Shown here piece after piece: positions 55,347 through 63,968 of a stretch of 64,000 nt of DNA. A program made the translations under genes and the position numbers. The DNA is taken from assembly GCF_028548475.1 (NCBI RefSeq), contig NZ_JAQQLE010000001.1, forward strand, positions 434,001-498,000. The letters are read 5' to 3'. The stretch comes from Vogesella margarita (GTDB lineage: Bacteria; Pseudomonadota; Gammaproteobacteria; Burkholderiales; Chromobacteriaceae). Below the pieces are notes generated by a model that was not told where the DNA came from, did not search any database, and was given only the letters and a program-made list of their open reading frames with translations. Within the stretch, counting starts at the first letter, position 1, and every line of letters starts with the position of its first letter.

Positions 55347-56637
55347 CCTGCAGCAATTCAACCAGATCGAACAGGTGCTGTTCGCGATGGTGAAGTTCGA
55401 CCGCCCGGCCGACGCCGTGCTCACCGCCCACTTCCGTGCCAACAGCAAGCTGGGTGCCACCGATCGCCACCTGATCGCGGAAACCGCCTTCGCCTGCCTG
55501 CGCCATCTGGAAACGCTGCGCGCGCTGTGCGGCCAACGTGCCAATACCCGCAAGCTGGCGCTGGCCACGCTGGTGCGCATCGGCGGTGCCAACCTGCGCG
55601 AGCTGGACGGCATCATCAAGGAAACCGAGCGCGAATGGCTGTCGTCGCTGAAGGGCGCGCCGCTGCCGGACGCACTGACCGCGCGCGCGGCACTGCCGCA
55701 GTGGGTGCTGGACCTGCTACCCGCGATGCCGGAAGAAGACGTGGTGGCGCTGGGCAAGGGCCTGGCTTCCGCCGCGCCGCTGGACATCCGCGTCAATACC
55801 CTCAAGCTCAAGCGCGACGACGCGCTGGTGCAGCTGCAGGATTCCGGCGTCGCTTGCGAAGCGACACCGTACTCGCCGATCGGCATCCGCCTGAAGGGCA
55901 AGCCGTCGCTGGCCAAACATCCGCTGTTCGTCGGTGGCGCCATCGAGGTGCAGGACGAGGGCAGTCAGCTGCTGGGCCTGCTCACCGGCGCCCGTCGTGG
56001 CGAGATGGTGGTCGATTTCTGCGCCGGCGCCGGCGGCAAGACCCTGCTGCTGGGCGCGCAGATGGCCTCCACCGGCCGACTGTACGCGTTCGACGTGTCG
56101 GAAAAACGCCTCGCCAACTTCAAGCCGCGCATGGCGCGTTCCGGCCTGTCCAACGTCAACACCACGCTGATCGCGCACGAGAACGACACCAAGGTGAAGC
56201 GTCTGGCCGGCAAGGCCGACCGCGTGCTGGTCGATGCGCCGTGCTCCGGCCTTGGCACCCTGCGCCGCAACCCGGACCTCAAGTACCGCCAGAGCGCGGA
56301 CAGCGTGGCCGAGCTCAACGCCAAGCAGCAGTCCATCCTCGCCTCCGCCGCGCGGCTGGTGAAGGCCGGCGGCCGGCTGGTGTACGCCACCTGCAGCCTG
56401 TTGCCACAGGAAAACCAGGCCATCGTCGAGGCTTTCCTTGCGGCCAACCCGGCGTTCGAGCTGGTGCCGGCCAACCAGGTGCTGGCCGAGCAGAAGATCC
56501 CGCTGGATACCGGCGACTATCTGGCGCTGCGTCCGCACCAGCACAATACCGACGGCTTCTTTGCCGCGGTATTGCAGCGCAAGGCCGGGGTGGCGGATGC
56601 CGCACTTGAGCCGGAAGCCGAAGCGGGTCTACAATAA
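55336..56637 (+). CDS. RsmB/NOP-type RNA cytosine methyltransferase
   Basis: 433 residues. N-terminal NusB-like helical region, then a SAM-dependent fold: VVDFCAGAGGKTLLLG (SAM site), VLVDAPCSGLGTLRRNPD (motif IV catalytic Cys) and VYATCSLLPQENQ (motif VI Cys). It belongs to the RNA m5C enzymes; the target (16S rRNA C967 or other) is not certain. Overlaps the DUF3108 gene. Confidence 0.9.
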   Translation: MKINLQQFNQIEQVLFAMVKFDRPADAVLTAHFRANSKLGATDRHLIAETAFACLRHLETLRALCGQRANTRKLALATLVRIGGANLRELDGIIKETEREWLSSLKGAPLPDALTARAALPQWVLDLLPAMPEEDVVALGKGLASAAPLDIRVNTLKLKRDDALVQLQDSGVACEATPYSPIGIRLKGKPSLAKHPLFVGGAIEVQDEGSQLLGLLTGARRGEMVVDFCAGAGGKTLLLGAQMASTGRLYAFDVSEKRLANFKPRMARSGLSNVNTTLIAHENDTKVKRLAGKADRVLVDAPCSGLGTLRRNPDLKYRQSADSVAELNAKQQSILASAARLVKAGGRLVYATCSLLPQENQAIVEAFLAANPAFELVPANQVLAEQKIPLDTGDYLALRPHQHNTDGFFAAVLQRKAGVADAALEPEAEAGLQ

Positions 56638-56691
56638 CCCATTGATTTAGTCGGGTATGCGCCCGGCGCGTCCACTTGAAAGAGGAATACC

Positions 56692-57009
56692 ATGTCGATT
56701 CAGGACACCATCCGTCAGACCGTGACCGAAAACCCTGTCGTGCTTTTCATGAAGGGCTCGGCGCAGTTCCCGCAGTGCGGCTTTTCCGGCCGTGCGGTAC
56801 AGATCCTCAAGGCTTGTGGCGTGAACAGCTTTGTCACCGTCGACGTGCTGGCCGATCCGGAAATCCGCCAGGGCATCAAGGAGTACGCCAACTGGCCGAC
56901 CATTCCCCAGCTTTACGTCAACGGCGAGTTCCTCGGCGGCTCCGACATCATGTACGAGATGTATCAGTCCGGCGAACTGCAGGAAGTGCTGAAAGACCTG
57001 GCCAACTAA
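56692..57009 (+). CDS. grxD: Monothiol glutaredoxin Grx4 family
   Basis: 105 residues with the monothiol active site CGFS in FPQCGFSGRAVQIL, the TIPQLYVNGEFLGGSDI glutathione-binding loop and a length identical to the iron-sulfur-cluster carrier class. It probably binds and hands over 2Fe-2S clusters with glutathione. AGAGGA precedes the ATG. Confidence 0.95.
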   Translation: MSIQDTIRQTVTENPVVLFMKGSAQFPQCGFSGRAVQILKACGVNSFVTVDVLADPEIRQGIKEYANWPTIPQLYVNGEFLGGSDIMYEMYQSGELQEVLKDLAN

Positions 57010-57029
57010 GCCGTTTTTGCTGCTCTCCG

Positions 57030-57064
57030 ACAGCCCGTGTGCCTCGCGCCACGGGCTGTTTTGT
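57030..57064 (+). terminator. Rho-independent terminator after grxD
   Basis: ACAGCCCGTG and CACGGGCTGT form a perfect 10-bp stem, followed by TTTGTT. Confidence 0.88.
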
Positions 57065-57136
57065 TATCCGCCGTCCGCGGCGGTGGGCAAGGGTGAACCC
57101 GCTGTGTGGCGTACAGCGGGGCGTTTGAAATGATTG

Positions 57137-57142
57137 TATAAT
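57137..57142 (+). promoter_or_regulatory. Probable -10 element of upp
   Basis: Consensus TATAAT in TGATTGTATAATC, 117 bases upstream of the upp ATG. No good -35 is visible at the right spacing. Confidence 0.45.
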
Positions 57143-57198
57143 CTCGCCCCATGCCTCACGCCTGCACCGCCTGGTGCAGCCGGTTTTATCGATTACCG

Positions 57199-57238
57199 AA
57201 AGCGGTTTGCGGGAACCTGGTTCCCCGGCCGCTTTTTG
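57199..57238 (+). terminator. Intrinsic terminator in the upp leader (attenuator candidate)
   Basis: AAAGCGG and CCGCTTT form the outer stem with GGGAAC/GTTCCC inside, followed by five T residues, 21 bases before the upp start. A second hairpin (CTGCAC/GTGCAG, about 57163-57180) ending in TTTTAT lies upstream, as expected for a pause structure. Confidence 0.6.
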
Positions 57239-57258
57239 CCAAGGTCTGGGATCCTGCC

Positions 57259-57891
57259 ATGAACATTACCGTCGTCAACCATCCCCTGGTGCAGCACAAG
57301 CTCGGCCTGCTGCGCGAGGGCGACATCAGCACCATGAAATTCCGCCTGCTGACCCAGGAGCTGGCACGCCTGCTGGCTTACGAGGCCACCCGCGATTTCG
57401 AACTGGAAACCGTCACCATCAACGGCTGGTGCGGCCCGATGGAAGTACAGCAGATCAAGGGCAAGAAAGTGACCGTGGTGCCCATCCTGCGCGCCGGCAT
57501 CGGCATGCTGGACGGCGTGCTGGATCTGGTGCCGTCGGCCAAGATCAGCGTGGTCGGCCTCGCACGCAACGAGGAAACCCTGGAGCCGGTGTCCTACTTT
57601 GAGAAGTTCGTCGGCAACCTCGACGAGCGCATCGCGATGATCATCGACCCGATGCTGGCCACCGGCGGCTCGCTGATCGCCACCATCGACCTGCTCAAGC
57701 GCAACGGCTGCAAGCAGATCAAGGCGGTGGTGATGGTCGCCGCGCCGGAAGGCGTGAAGGCCGTGAACGACGCGCATCCGGACGTGCAAATCGTGGCCGC
57801 GTCGCTGGACAGCCACCTGAACGAACACGGCTACATCATCCCGGGCCTGGGCGATGCCGGCGACAAGATCTTCGGTACCAAACACGCCTGA
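57259..57891 (+). CDS. upp: Uracil phosphoribosyltransferase
   Basis: Salvages uracil to UMP with PRPP. 210 residues. [22 protein letters not shown]-binding [19 protein letters not shown] and the C-terminal [16 protein letters not shown] uracil-binding end. The frame is open back to 57151, but homology begins at ATG 57259. The uracil permease gene lies 890 bp downstream, with an unknown gene and a MITE between. Confidence 0.96.
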   Translation: MNITVVNHPLVQHKLGLLREGDISTMKFRLLTQELARLLAYEATRDFELETVTINGWCGPMEVQQIKGKKVTVVPILRAGIGMLDGVLDLVPSAKISVVGLARNEETLEPVSYFEKFVGNLDERIAMIIDPMLATGGSLIATIDLLKRNGCKQIKAVVMVAAPEGVKAVNDAHPDVQIVAASLDSHLNEHGYIIPGLGDAGDKIFGTKHA

Positions 57892-57910
57892 TGTGCCGCT
57901 GCCGCCGGCT

Positions 57911-57924
57911 TGCGGCCAACCTTG
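57911..57924 (+). repeat. Single intergenic copy of TGCGGCCAACCTTG
   Basis: Exact 14-base match, 19 bases after the upp stop. Confidence 0.75.
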
Positions 57925-57939
57925 CGCGGGGGAATGTCG

Positions 57940-58587
57940 ATGCAGCACAACGCCTATCAACAGCTGGAGCATGATTTCCTGTTGCGCTTCCCGCACGGCT
58001 TGCAGGACGAGGCGTGGCTGGCGCTGGGCAAGAAGCACCGCGGCATCGAGCGCGTGCTGCAGTTGTGCCGCGACGGCCTCGGTGAGCCGCAGCTGCGCGC
58101 CGCCATCGACAGCGGCAATACGGCGGCGGTAGTCGAGACTTGCCGCCAGATCGTCAGCCGCTGCACCACGGTCAGCACCTTCGAGCGCATGGCCTTCCGC
58201 AACTACCTGGCGTTCAGCGACGTACACCGCCCGTTCGTGGCGGCGCTGTATGCGCTTCTGTACCGCTTCGACGAGGCCAGCTTCGCCGATTTTGTCGAGG
58301 TGCTGCAGCTGTGCCGCCACGACGGCAAGGCCAATGCCGCCAAGTGGCCGCTGGTGAGCTGCTTTCTCGCCTACAGCGATCCGCAGCAACACGTCTGCAT
58401 CAAGCCGACCACCATCAAGAGGTTGGCCGCACGGCTGGACGTCGACATCGCCTACCGGCCGTTGCCCAATTACGACACCTACCGTCGGGTGCAGGCGATG
58501 GTGCAGCAGTTCCGCGCGCACAGCACGCTGGCGGCGGGGCAGAACAACATCATCGCCCAGGCGATCATGTATTGCGCGGCGGCCTGA
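57940..58587 (+). CDS. Cytosolic protein of unknown function between upp and uraA
   Basis: 215 residues, mostly helical, no membrane segment (MQHNAYQQLEHDFLLRFPHGLQDEAW.., with CRHDGKANAAKWPLVSCFLAYSDPQQHVCIKPTTIKRLA in the second half). I do not recognise a family. GGGGG is 7 bases before ATG 57940 and favours it over ATG 57934. The TGA stop overlaps the first base of MITE copy 3. Confidence 0.7.
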   Translation: MQHNAYQQLEHDFLLRFPHGLQDEAWLALGKKHRGIERVLQLCRDGLGEPQLRAAIDSGNTAAVVETCRQIVSRCTTVSTFERMAFRNYLAFSDVHRPFVAALYALLYRFDEASFADFVEVLQLCRHDGKANAAKWPLVSCFLAYSDPQQHVCIKPTTIKRLAARLDVDIAYRPLPNYDTYRRVQAMVQQFRAHSTLAAGQNNIIAQAIMYCAAA

Positions 58588-58728
58588 GAACCTGTTTACG
58601 ATCTGCTGCGCTTCGGCGATACGGCGTTAAAAACGTCTTCGGAATGCTCATTTACTATATGTAAACTCCGCTTCCTCAGCCGTTTTTGCCTTGTCTCGCT
58701 CTAGCTCGCGAGATCGTAAACAGGTTCT
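58587..58728. mobile_element. MITE-like hairpin element, copy 3 (about 142 bp)
   Basis: Left end GAACCTGTTTACGATCTGC, right end GAGATCGTAAACAGGTTC, internal CGTCTTCGGAATGCTC..CTCAGCCGTTTTTGCC. The compensating T/A change in both ends (TTTACG/CGTAAA) shows that the terminal pairing is conserved. Flanks are TGA and TAA (TNA type). It lies between the unknown gene and uraA. Confidence 0.85.
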
Positions 58729-58779
58729 AAGACGGCCGCGCGCGGCGCACGATTTCAACAACAATAAGGAAAACACAGC

Positions 58780-60024
58780 ATGTTTCAACAACTGAAGACG
58801 GCGGTGTCTGGTGCCCAGATCCTGTTCGTCGCTTTCGGCGCGCTGGTGCTGGTGCCGCTGCTGACCGGCCTCAATCCGGCGATGGCGCTGCTGGGTGCCG
58901 GTATCGGCACGCTGGTGTTCCAGCTGTGCACCGGCCGCCAGGTGCCGATCTTCCTCGGCTCCTCGTTCGCCTTCATCGGCCCCATCATCTACTCGATGCA
59001 GACCTGGGGGCAGGGCGCCACCATGTTCGGCCTGTTCTGCGCCGGCTTCATGTACTTCGTGTTCGCCGCCATCGTGCGCTGGCGCGGCATGGCGATGGTC
59101 AATCGCCTGCTGCCGCCGGTGGTGATCGGGCCGGTGATCATGATCATCGGCCTGTCGGTGGCCAACGCCGCGTCCAACATGGCGATGGGCCGTGCCGGCG
59201 GCAACCAGATCATGCCGTACGAGACCTCGCTGCTGCTGGCGGCGGTATCGCTGGCCACCACCATCGTGGTGTCGATCTTTGCGCGCGGCATGTTCAAGCT
59301 GGTGCCGATCCTGGCCGGCGTCACCGTCGGTTACATCGTGGCCGCCTTCATGGGCATGGTGGATTTCGACAAGCTGGCGGCGGCGCCGTGGTTCGTGGTG
59401 CCGACCTTCGGCAGCATGGAGGTGAACTGGGCGGCGGCGCTGTTCATGCTGCCGGTGGCGATCGCCCCGTCGATCGAGCACATCGGTGGCGTGATGGCGA
59501 TCGGCGGTGTGACCGGCAAGGACTACACCAAGTCGCCGGGCCTGCACCGCACCCTGGCCGGCGACGGTCTGGGCGTGTGTCTGGCCGGTTTCATCGGCGG
59601 GCCGCCGGTGACCACCTACGCCGAGGTGACCGGCGCGGTGATGATCACCCGCAACTTCAACCCGGTGGTGATGACGTGGGCGGCGCTGTTCGCCATCGCC
59701 ATGGCCTTCTTCGGCAAGTTCAACGCGCTGCTGCAGTCCATCCCGATGCCGGTGATGGGCGGCATCATGGTGCTGCTGTTCGGCACCATCGCCTCCATCG
59801 GTCTGAAGACGCTGATCGAAGCCAAGGTCGACCTGATGGAGCCGCGCAACCTGGTGATCATCTCGGTGGTGCTGACCTCCGGCATCGGCGGACTGGCGCT
59901 GAAGTTCGGCAGCTTCGAGCTGGTCGGTGTCGGCCTGTGCTCGGTGCTGGCCATCGTGCTGAACCTGATCCTGCCGCAACGCGCCGCCAGCCACGACGGC
60001 ATCGTCGAAGGCCAGGACGTGTAG
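58780..60024 (+). CDS. uraA: Uracil permease (NCS2 family)
   Basis: 414 residues, 14 predicted helices. LVPLLTGLNPAMALLGAGIGTL, FLGSSFAFIGPI (helix 3 strand), AIAPSIEHIGGV with the substrate-binding Glu, and GGPPVTTYAEVTGAV with the second Glu, all standard for proton-coupled uracil carriers. AAGGAAAA precedes the ATG. It works with upp to import and salvage uracil. Confidence 0.95.
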   Translation: MFQQLKTAVSGAQILFVAFGALVLVPLLTGLNPAMALLGAGIGTLVFQLCTGRQVPIFLGSSFAFIGPIIYSMQTWGQGATMFGLFCAGFMYFVFAAIVRWRGMAMVNRLLPPVVIGPVIMIIGLSVANAASNMAMGRAGGNQIMPYETSLLLAAVSLATTIVVSIFARGMFKLVPILAGVTVGYIVAAFMGMVDFDKLAAAPWFVVPTFGSMEVNWAAALFMLPVAIAPSIEHIGGVMAIGGVTGKDYTKSPGLHRTLAGDGLGVCLAGFIGGPPVTTYAEVTGAVMITRNFNPVVMTWAALFAIAMAFFGKFNALLQSIPMPVMGGIMVLLFGTIASIGLKTLIEAKVDLMEPRNLVIISVVLTSGIGGLALKFGSFELVGVGLCSVLAIVLNLILPQRAASHDGIVEGQDV

Positions 60025-60046
60025 AGACCGGTTCGTGTCATAGCCC

Positions 60047-60076
60047 AAGGTTGGCCGCAGGCTGCGGCCAACCCTG
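60047..60076. repeat. Facing motif pair after uraA
   Basis: AAGGTTGGCCGCAG and CTGCGGCCAACC(CT) with a one-base loop, 22 bases after the uraA stop. Confidence 0.8.
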
Positions 60077-60119
60077 GCGGATGACGCGTAGCGGGGGAGT
60101 GCCGCCGCGCGTCATCATG

Positions 60120-60150
60120 AAAAAACCCGCCAGCGATGGCGGGTTTTTTT
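60120..60150. terminator. Bidirectional rho-independent terminator between uraA and the DUF2322 gene
   Basis: AAAAAACCCGCC and GGCGGGTTTTTTT form a stem with a 6-base loop, with A-tract and T-tract on the two sides, between convergent genes. Confidence 0.92.
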
Positions 60151-60163
60151 GCGACCGCGCGGA

Positions 60164-60496
60164 TCAGGCCTCGGCGCTGTCGTCCAGCACGATGCGCACG
60201 CGCAGGCCGGGTGCGTCCTGTTCGGCAATCGCCAGCAGGCGGTCGATATTGGGATGCTTGCCGGGGTGGGCGCGGGCGTCGTCGGTGTGTTCGGCGTACA
60301 GCGCCAGGCCTTCGCGCGCCGCCGCCTTGTCGATGTGGCCGAAGCGTTTCACCAGCGCGTGATAGACGCGCACCGAGCCGGCGGTGCCCGGCTTGTTGTC
60401 GAGACGCTGCAGCGGTTCGCCGGCGGCATCCAGCAGCATCAGCGCGGCAATGCCGTCGATGGCGGGCAGGGTGGCGAGGATGTCGGCAAATTTCAT
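60164..60496 (-). CDS. DUF2322 family protein
   Basis: 110 residues: MKFADILATLPAIDGIAALMLLD, then VRVYHALVKRFGHIDKAAAREGLALYAEHTDDARAHPGKHPNIDRL. Small cytosolic protein of a proteobacterial family with no assigned role. The ATG at 60496 is chosen; a TTG three codons upstream is the alternative. Divergent from the exporter operon. Confidence 0.8.
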   Translation of the reverse strand: MKFADILATLPAIDGIAALMLLDAAGEPLQRLDNKPGTAGSVRVYHALVKRFGHIDKAAAREGLALYAEHTDDARAHPGKHPNIDRLLAIAEQDAPGLRVRIVLDDSAEA

Positions 60497-60572
60497 GATG
60501 ATCAAGGCTCCGTGGGCAAGATGTTTCGTAGAATGGAATCAGACCTTTCTCCATTCCCCGAGTTTACCCGAC

Positions 60573-61619
60573 ATGACGCGCCGCAAAATCCTGCTGTCCC
60601 TGTTTTTGCTGTTACCGCTGCTGGCCGCTGCTTACTGGTGGTGGCGGCCGGCAGAGGTGACGGTGGTGACGCTTGAGACGCAGGACGTGGTGCGCACGGT
60701 GGTCACCAGCGGTCGCATCGAGGCCAGCCGCCAGAGCCGGCTTGGCGCCACCATCGGCGGGCGGGTGGTGGCGACGCCGGTAGCCAAGGGCCAGGCGGTG
60801 ACCGCTGGCACGGTGCTGCTGCAGCTGGAGCCGGAAGAGCTGCTGGCGCAATTGCAGCAGACCCGCGCCCAGCTGGAGGATGCCGGCCAGCAGCAGGCCG
60901 ATGCCGAGCGCCAGTTGCAGCGTCAGCTGGCGCTGTTCCGCCAGGGCTTTATCAGCCAGGCGGCGCTGGATGGCCAGCAGCGCAGCCGTGACCAGGCGCG
61001 GCTACGCGTGACGCAGCTGCAGGCACAGCTGGCGCAGTATCAGGCGCGGCTGGCACAGGCGCAGATTCGCGCGCCGAGCGACGGCGTGCTGCTGGCGCGC
61101 GAGGTGGAGGTCGGCGACCTGCTCACCGCCGGCAGTGCCAGGCTAAGCTTTGCCGCCGCCGGCCCGAAGCACGTGCTGCTGGATGTTGACGAGCGCCAGC
61201 TGGCGCAACTGGCCCGCGGCCAGCCGGCGCTGATCGCGGCCGATGCCTTCCCCGCACGGCGGGTGGCCGGCAAGGTTGGCCGCATCGCGGCGCAGGTGGA
61301 TAACGATCGTGGCACGCTGGAGGTCGAGGTGCTGCTGGACGGGGACGCCGGCTTTTTGCTGCCGGGCATGACGGTGTCGGCGGAGATCGAGACCGCGCGC
61401 TTGCGCAAGGTGCTGCTGTTGCCGGCCGAGGCGGTGAAGCGCGGCCAGGTGGCGCTGGTGCAGGAGGGCCGCCTGAAGCTGCGGCCGGTGCAGGCGAGCG
61501 CGGTGGTGGACGGCAAGGTGCAGATCCTGCAGGGGCTGCGCGCCGGCATGGCGGTGGTCTCGCCGTTTCCCTTGCTGGCGCCCGGCAGCCGCGTGCGCAT
61601 CGTGGAGGCGGCACCATGA
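60573..61619 (+). CDS. Periplasmic adaptor (membrane fusion protein) of an ABC exporter
   Basis: 348 residues. N-terminal anchor (ILLSLFLLLPLLAAAYWWW), lipoyl half-motifs (ASRQSRLGATIGGRVVATPVAKGQAVTAG and AQIRAPSDGVLLAREVEVGD), coiled-coil hairpin between, then beta-barrel domain. It resembles MacA/DevB adaptors that link an inner-membrane ABC transporter to a TolC-type channel; no outer-membrane gene is nearby. First of three overlapping genes. Confidence 0.9.
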   Translation: MTRRKILLSLFLLLPLLAAAYWWWRPAEVTVVTLETQDVVRTVVTSGRIEASRQSRLGATIGGRVVATPVAKGQAVTAGTVLLQLEPEELLAQLQQTRAQLEDAGQQQADAERQLQRQLALFRQGFISQAALDGQQRSRDQARLRVTQLQAQLAQYQARLAQAQIRAPSDGVLLAREVEVGDLLTAGSARLSFAAAGPKHVLLDVDERQLAQLARGQPALIAADAFPARRVAGKVGRIAAQVDNDRGTLEVEVLLDGDAGFLLPGMTVSAEIETARLRKVLLLPAEAVKRGQVALVQEGRLKLRPVQASAVVDGKVQILQGLRAGMAVVSPFPLLAPGSRVRIVEAAP

Positions 61620-62830
61620 ACTTCGTGTGGACGGTGGCATGGCGCCTGCTGCGCGAAGGGCGCTTCCAGACCGCGCTGATCCTGGCCGGGGTCAGCATCG
61701 GCGTCGGCGTCATCGTCTACATCACCGCCATCGTCAGCGGTCTGCAGGCCAACATCATCGAGCGCACGCTGTCGACCCAGGCGCACGTGGTGCTGCGCCC
61801 GGCCGACCTCGTCAACCAGGCGCCGCTGACGGTGCCGGGCAGCGTCAAGCTGGCTGACATCGCCAAGCGTACGCAGCGGGAGAACACCATCGCCAACTGG
61901 GGCAGCATCGTGGCGCGGGTGCGCGGCACGCCCAATGTCAGCGCGGTGGCGGCGATGGCCAGCGGCCCCGGTGTGGCGCAGCAGGGCGGCGTGCGCAAGT
62001 CCATCGTGTTGATGGGGGTGGATCTGGATGACTACCGGCAGGTGGTGCGGCTGGACAACAAGCTGAAAGCCGGGCGCCTGCTGTTGCCGACCGGCACGGC
62101 GCTGATCGGCAAGGAGCTGGCGGCGGACCTGGGCCTGCAGCCGGGCGGGCGCCTGCGCCTGCAGACCGCGACCGGCGGCAGCCAGAGCATGACGGTGGGG
62201 GCGATTCTCGATTTCGGTCTCAAGGATCTCAACAAGCGCTGGGTGCTGCTGCCGCTGCGCGAGGCGCAGAACCTGCTCGGCTTCCAGCGCGACGTGACCG
62301 AAATCTACATCAAGAGCGAGCGCCTGTTCGAGGCGGAAAGCCTTGCGGCCAACCTTGCGCTCGCCACCGGCCTGACTGCGGACAGCTGGCAGACCAGCAA
62401 CGGCCAGCTGGTGACGGCGCTGAAAAGCCAGAGCGCGTCCAGCCTGATGATCCGCGTGTTCGTCACCTTTGCCGTCGCGCTGGGCATCGCCAGCGTGCTG
62501 GTGGTGTCGGTGGTGCAGCGCCAGCGCGAGATCGGCATCCTGCGCGCGATGGGCACGCCGGCCTCGCGCATCCTGGCGGTGTTCCTGCTGCAAGGCGGCC
62601 TGGTCGGGCTGTTCGGCTCGCTGTTCGGCTCGCTGCTGGGGGCGGCGATGTCGGTGGGCATCAGCCGTCTGGCGCTGACCGAGGACGGCAGCCCGCTGTT
62701 TCCGGTGGTGCTCGACGGCGAGCTGTTCGTCACCACCGCGCTGATCGCGACCCTGGTCGGGGTGCTGGCGGCACTGCTGCCGGCACTGCGTGCCGCCAGA
62801 CTGGACCCGGTGGAGGCGATCCGTGGCTGA
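61616..62830 (+). CDS. ABC exporter permease (FtsX/MacB-like)
   Basis: 404 residues. One N-terminal helix (ALILAGVSIGVGVIVYITAIVSGL), a large periplasmic MacB-core domain, and three C-terminal helices (SLMIRVFVTFAVALGIASVLVVSV, VFLLQGGLVGLFGSLFGSLLGAAM, ALIATLVGVLAALLPALRAA). Overlaps the adaptor gene by 4 bases. A motif copy at 62345 lies inside and encodes AANLA. Confidence 0.92.
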   Translation: MNFVWTVAWRLLREGRFQTALILAGVSIGVGVIVYITAIVSGLQANIIERTLSTQAHVVLRPADLVNQAPLTVPGSVKLADIAKRTQRENTIANWGSIVARVRGTPNVSAVAAMASGPGVAQQGGVRKSIVLMGVDLDDYRQVVRLDNKLKAGRLLLPTGTALIGKELAADLGLQPGGRLRLQTATGGSQSMTVGAILDFGLKDLNKRWVLLPLREAQNLLGFQRDVTEIYIKSERLFEAESLAANLALATGLTADSWQTSNGQLVTALKSQSASSLMIRVFVTFAVALGIASVLVVSVVQRQREIGILRAMGTPASRILAVFLLQGGLVGLFGSLFGSLLGAAMSVGISRLALTEDGSPLFPVVLDGELFVTTALIATLVGVLAALLPALRAARLDPVEAIRG

Positions 62831-63542
62831 GATCATGACGCTGGACGGGGTGAAGAAAAGCTACGGCGGCGGCAAATCGCCGCTGGTCGAGGTGCTGCAC
62901 GGCATCGGGCTGCAGCTGGTGGAGGGCGAGTTCGCCGCGCTGCTGGGGCCGTCCGGCTCCGGCAAGTCGACGCTGCTCAACATCATGGGCTTGCTGGAAA
63001 CGCCGACGGCCGGCGAGCTGCACATTGCCGGTACCGCCACCGCCGGCCTCGACGACGCGGCGCGCACTGCCTTGCGCAATCGCTATCTGGGCTTCGTGTT
63101 CCAGTTCCACCATCTGCTGCCGGCATTCTCGGCGCTGGAAAACGTGATGATGCCGCTGTTCGCCGGCCAGGGGCGGGTCACGCTGCAGGACAGGGAGCGC
63201 GCCGCCATGCTGTTGCAGCGCGTCGGGCTGGCCGAGCACGCCGCCAAGCGGCCGGTGCAGTTGTCGGGCGGGCAGCAGCAGCGCGTCGCCATCGTGCGTG
63301 CGCTGATGAACCGCCCGCGGCTGGTACTGGCCGACGAGCCGACCGGCAACCTCGACACCCAGACGGCGAACGAGGTGTTTGCGCTGCTGCATGAACTCAA
63401 TCGCGAGGACGGCACCACCTTCCTGATCGTCACCCACGACCAGCGGCTGGCCGATGGTTGTCCGCGCCAGATCCGGCTGCTGGACGGACGGCTGCAGCCG
63501 GACGGGGTGGTCAGTCCAGCGCCTTCAGCCAGTGGCCGCTGA
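62823..63542 (+). CDS. ABC exporter ATP-binding protein (LolD/MacB-type)
   Basis: 239 residues. Walker A LLGPSGSGKSTLLN, signature VQLSGGQQQRVAIVRALM, Walker B LVLADEPTGNLD, switch VTHDQ. The start is GTG 62823 with GGAGG 7 bases upstream, overlapping the permease stop. Its 3' end overlaps the convergent GrlR-like gene by 32 bases. Confidence 0.92.
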   Translation: MAEIMTLDGVKKSYGGGKSPLVEVLHGIGLQLVEGEFAALLGPSGSGKSTLLNIMGLLETPTAGELHIAGTATAGLDDAARTALRNRYLGFVFQFHHLLPAFSALENVMMPLFAGQGRVTLQDRERAAMLLQRVGLAEHAAKRPVQLSGGQQQRVAIVRALMNRPRLVLADEPTGNLDTQTANEVFALLHELNREDGTTFLIVTHDQRLADGCPRQIRLLDGRLQPDGVVSPAPSASGR

Positions 63543-63849
63543 CGGTGGCGATCAGCGCCGGCTCCTGCGCCACCGGGCCGGACAGGTTGAAGGCGTTGCT
63601 GTCGCGCATGAAGTGGCCGTTCAGCGATAGCAGATATTGCATGGCCGGACCGAACAGCGTGCGCTCTGCTTCCTTGTTGCGCGAGACGTTCATCTGCATC
63701 GCCACGTGCTGGCCGGAAAGGTGGAATTGCCCCTGATAGCGCGAGGTGGCGTCGTTGCCCTGTAGCGAGTGGTTGTCGATCACCCACTGGCCATCGCTGT
63801 GCTGACCGTCGCTGGTGGATACCGTGACGTGATAGATACCGTTGATCAT
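63511..63849 (-). CDS. GrlR-like small protein
   Basis: 112 residues. MINGIYHVTVSTSDGQHSDGQWVI and GNDATSRYQGQFHLSGQHV follow the beta-barrel pattern of GrlR, the type III secretion repressor partner of enteropathogenic E. coli. Similar stand-alone proteins occur in environmental bacteria where the role is unknown. Assignment is by pattern, not by close identity. GGAGAC precedes the ATG. Confidence 0.6.
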   Translation of the reverse strand: MINGIYHVTVSTSDGQHSDGQWVIDNHSLQGNDATSRYQGQFHLSGQHVAMQMNVSRNKEAERTLFGPAMQYLLSLNGHFMRDSNAFNLSGPVAQEPALIATVSGHWLKALD

Positions 63850-63941
63850 GGTGTGTCTCCTTGGAGGGGAAGATCTGCTGTCTGCCGGCTGGCAGCTACC
63901 TGTTTCAACTTAGACCACAAATCAAGGCAGATAAATCTGGA

Positions 63942-63953
63942 TGCGGCCAACGT
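63942..63953 (+). repeat. Single motif copy (TGCGGCCAACGT variant)
   Basis: Intergenic copy upstream of the GrlR-like gene. Confidence 0.55.
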
Positions 63954-63968
63954 CCGCAGACGACGCGC

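Noticed and set aside
57151-57258. N-terminal extension of Upp by 36 residues
   Set aside because: Conservation begins at ATG 57259, and the extension would run through a terminator hairpin; kept only as a possible leader peptide.
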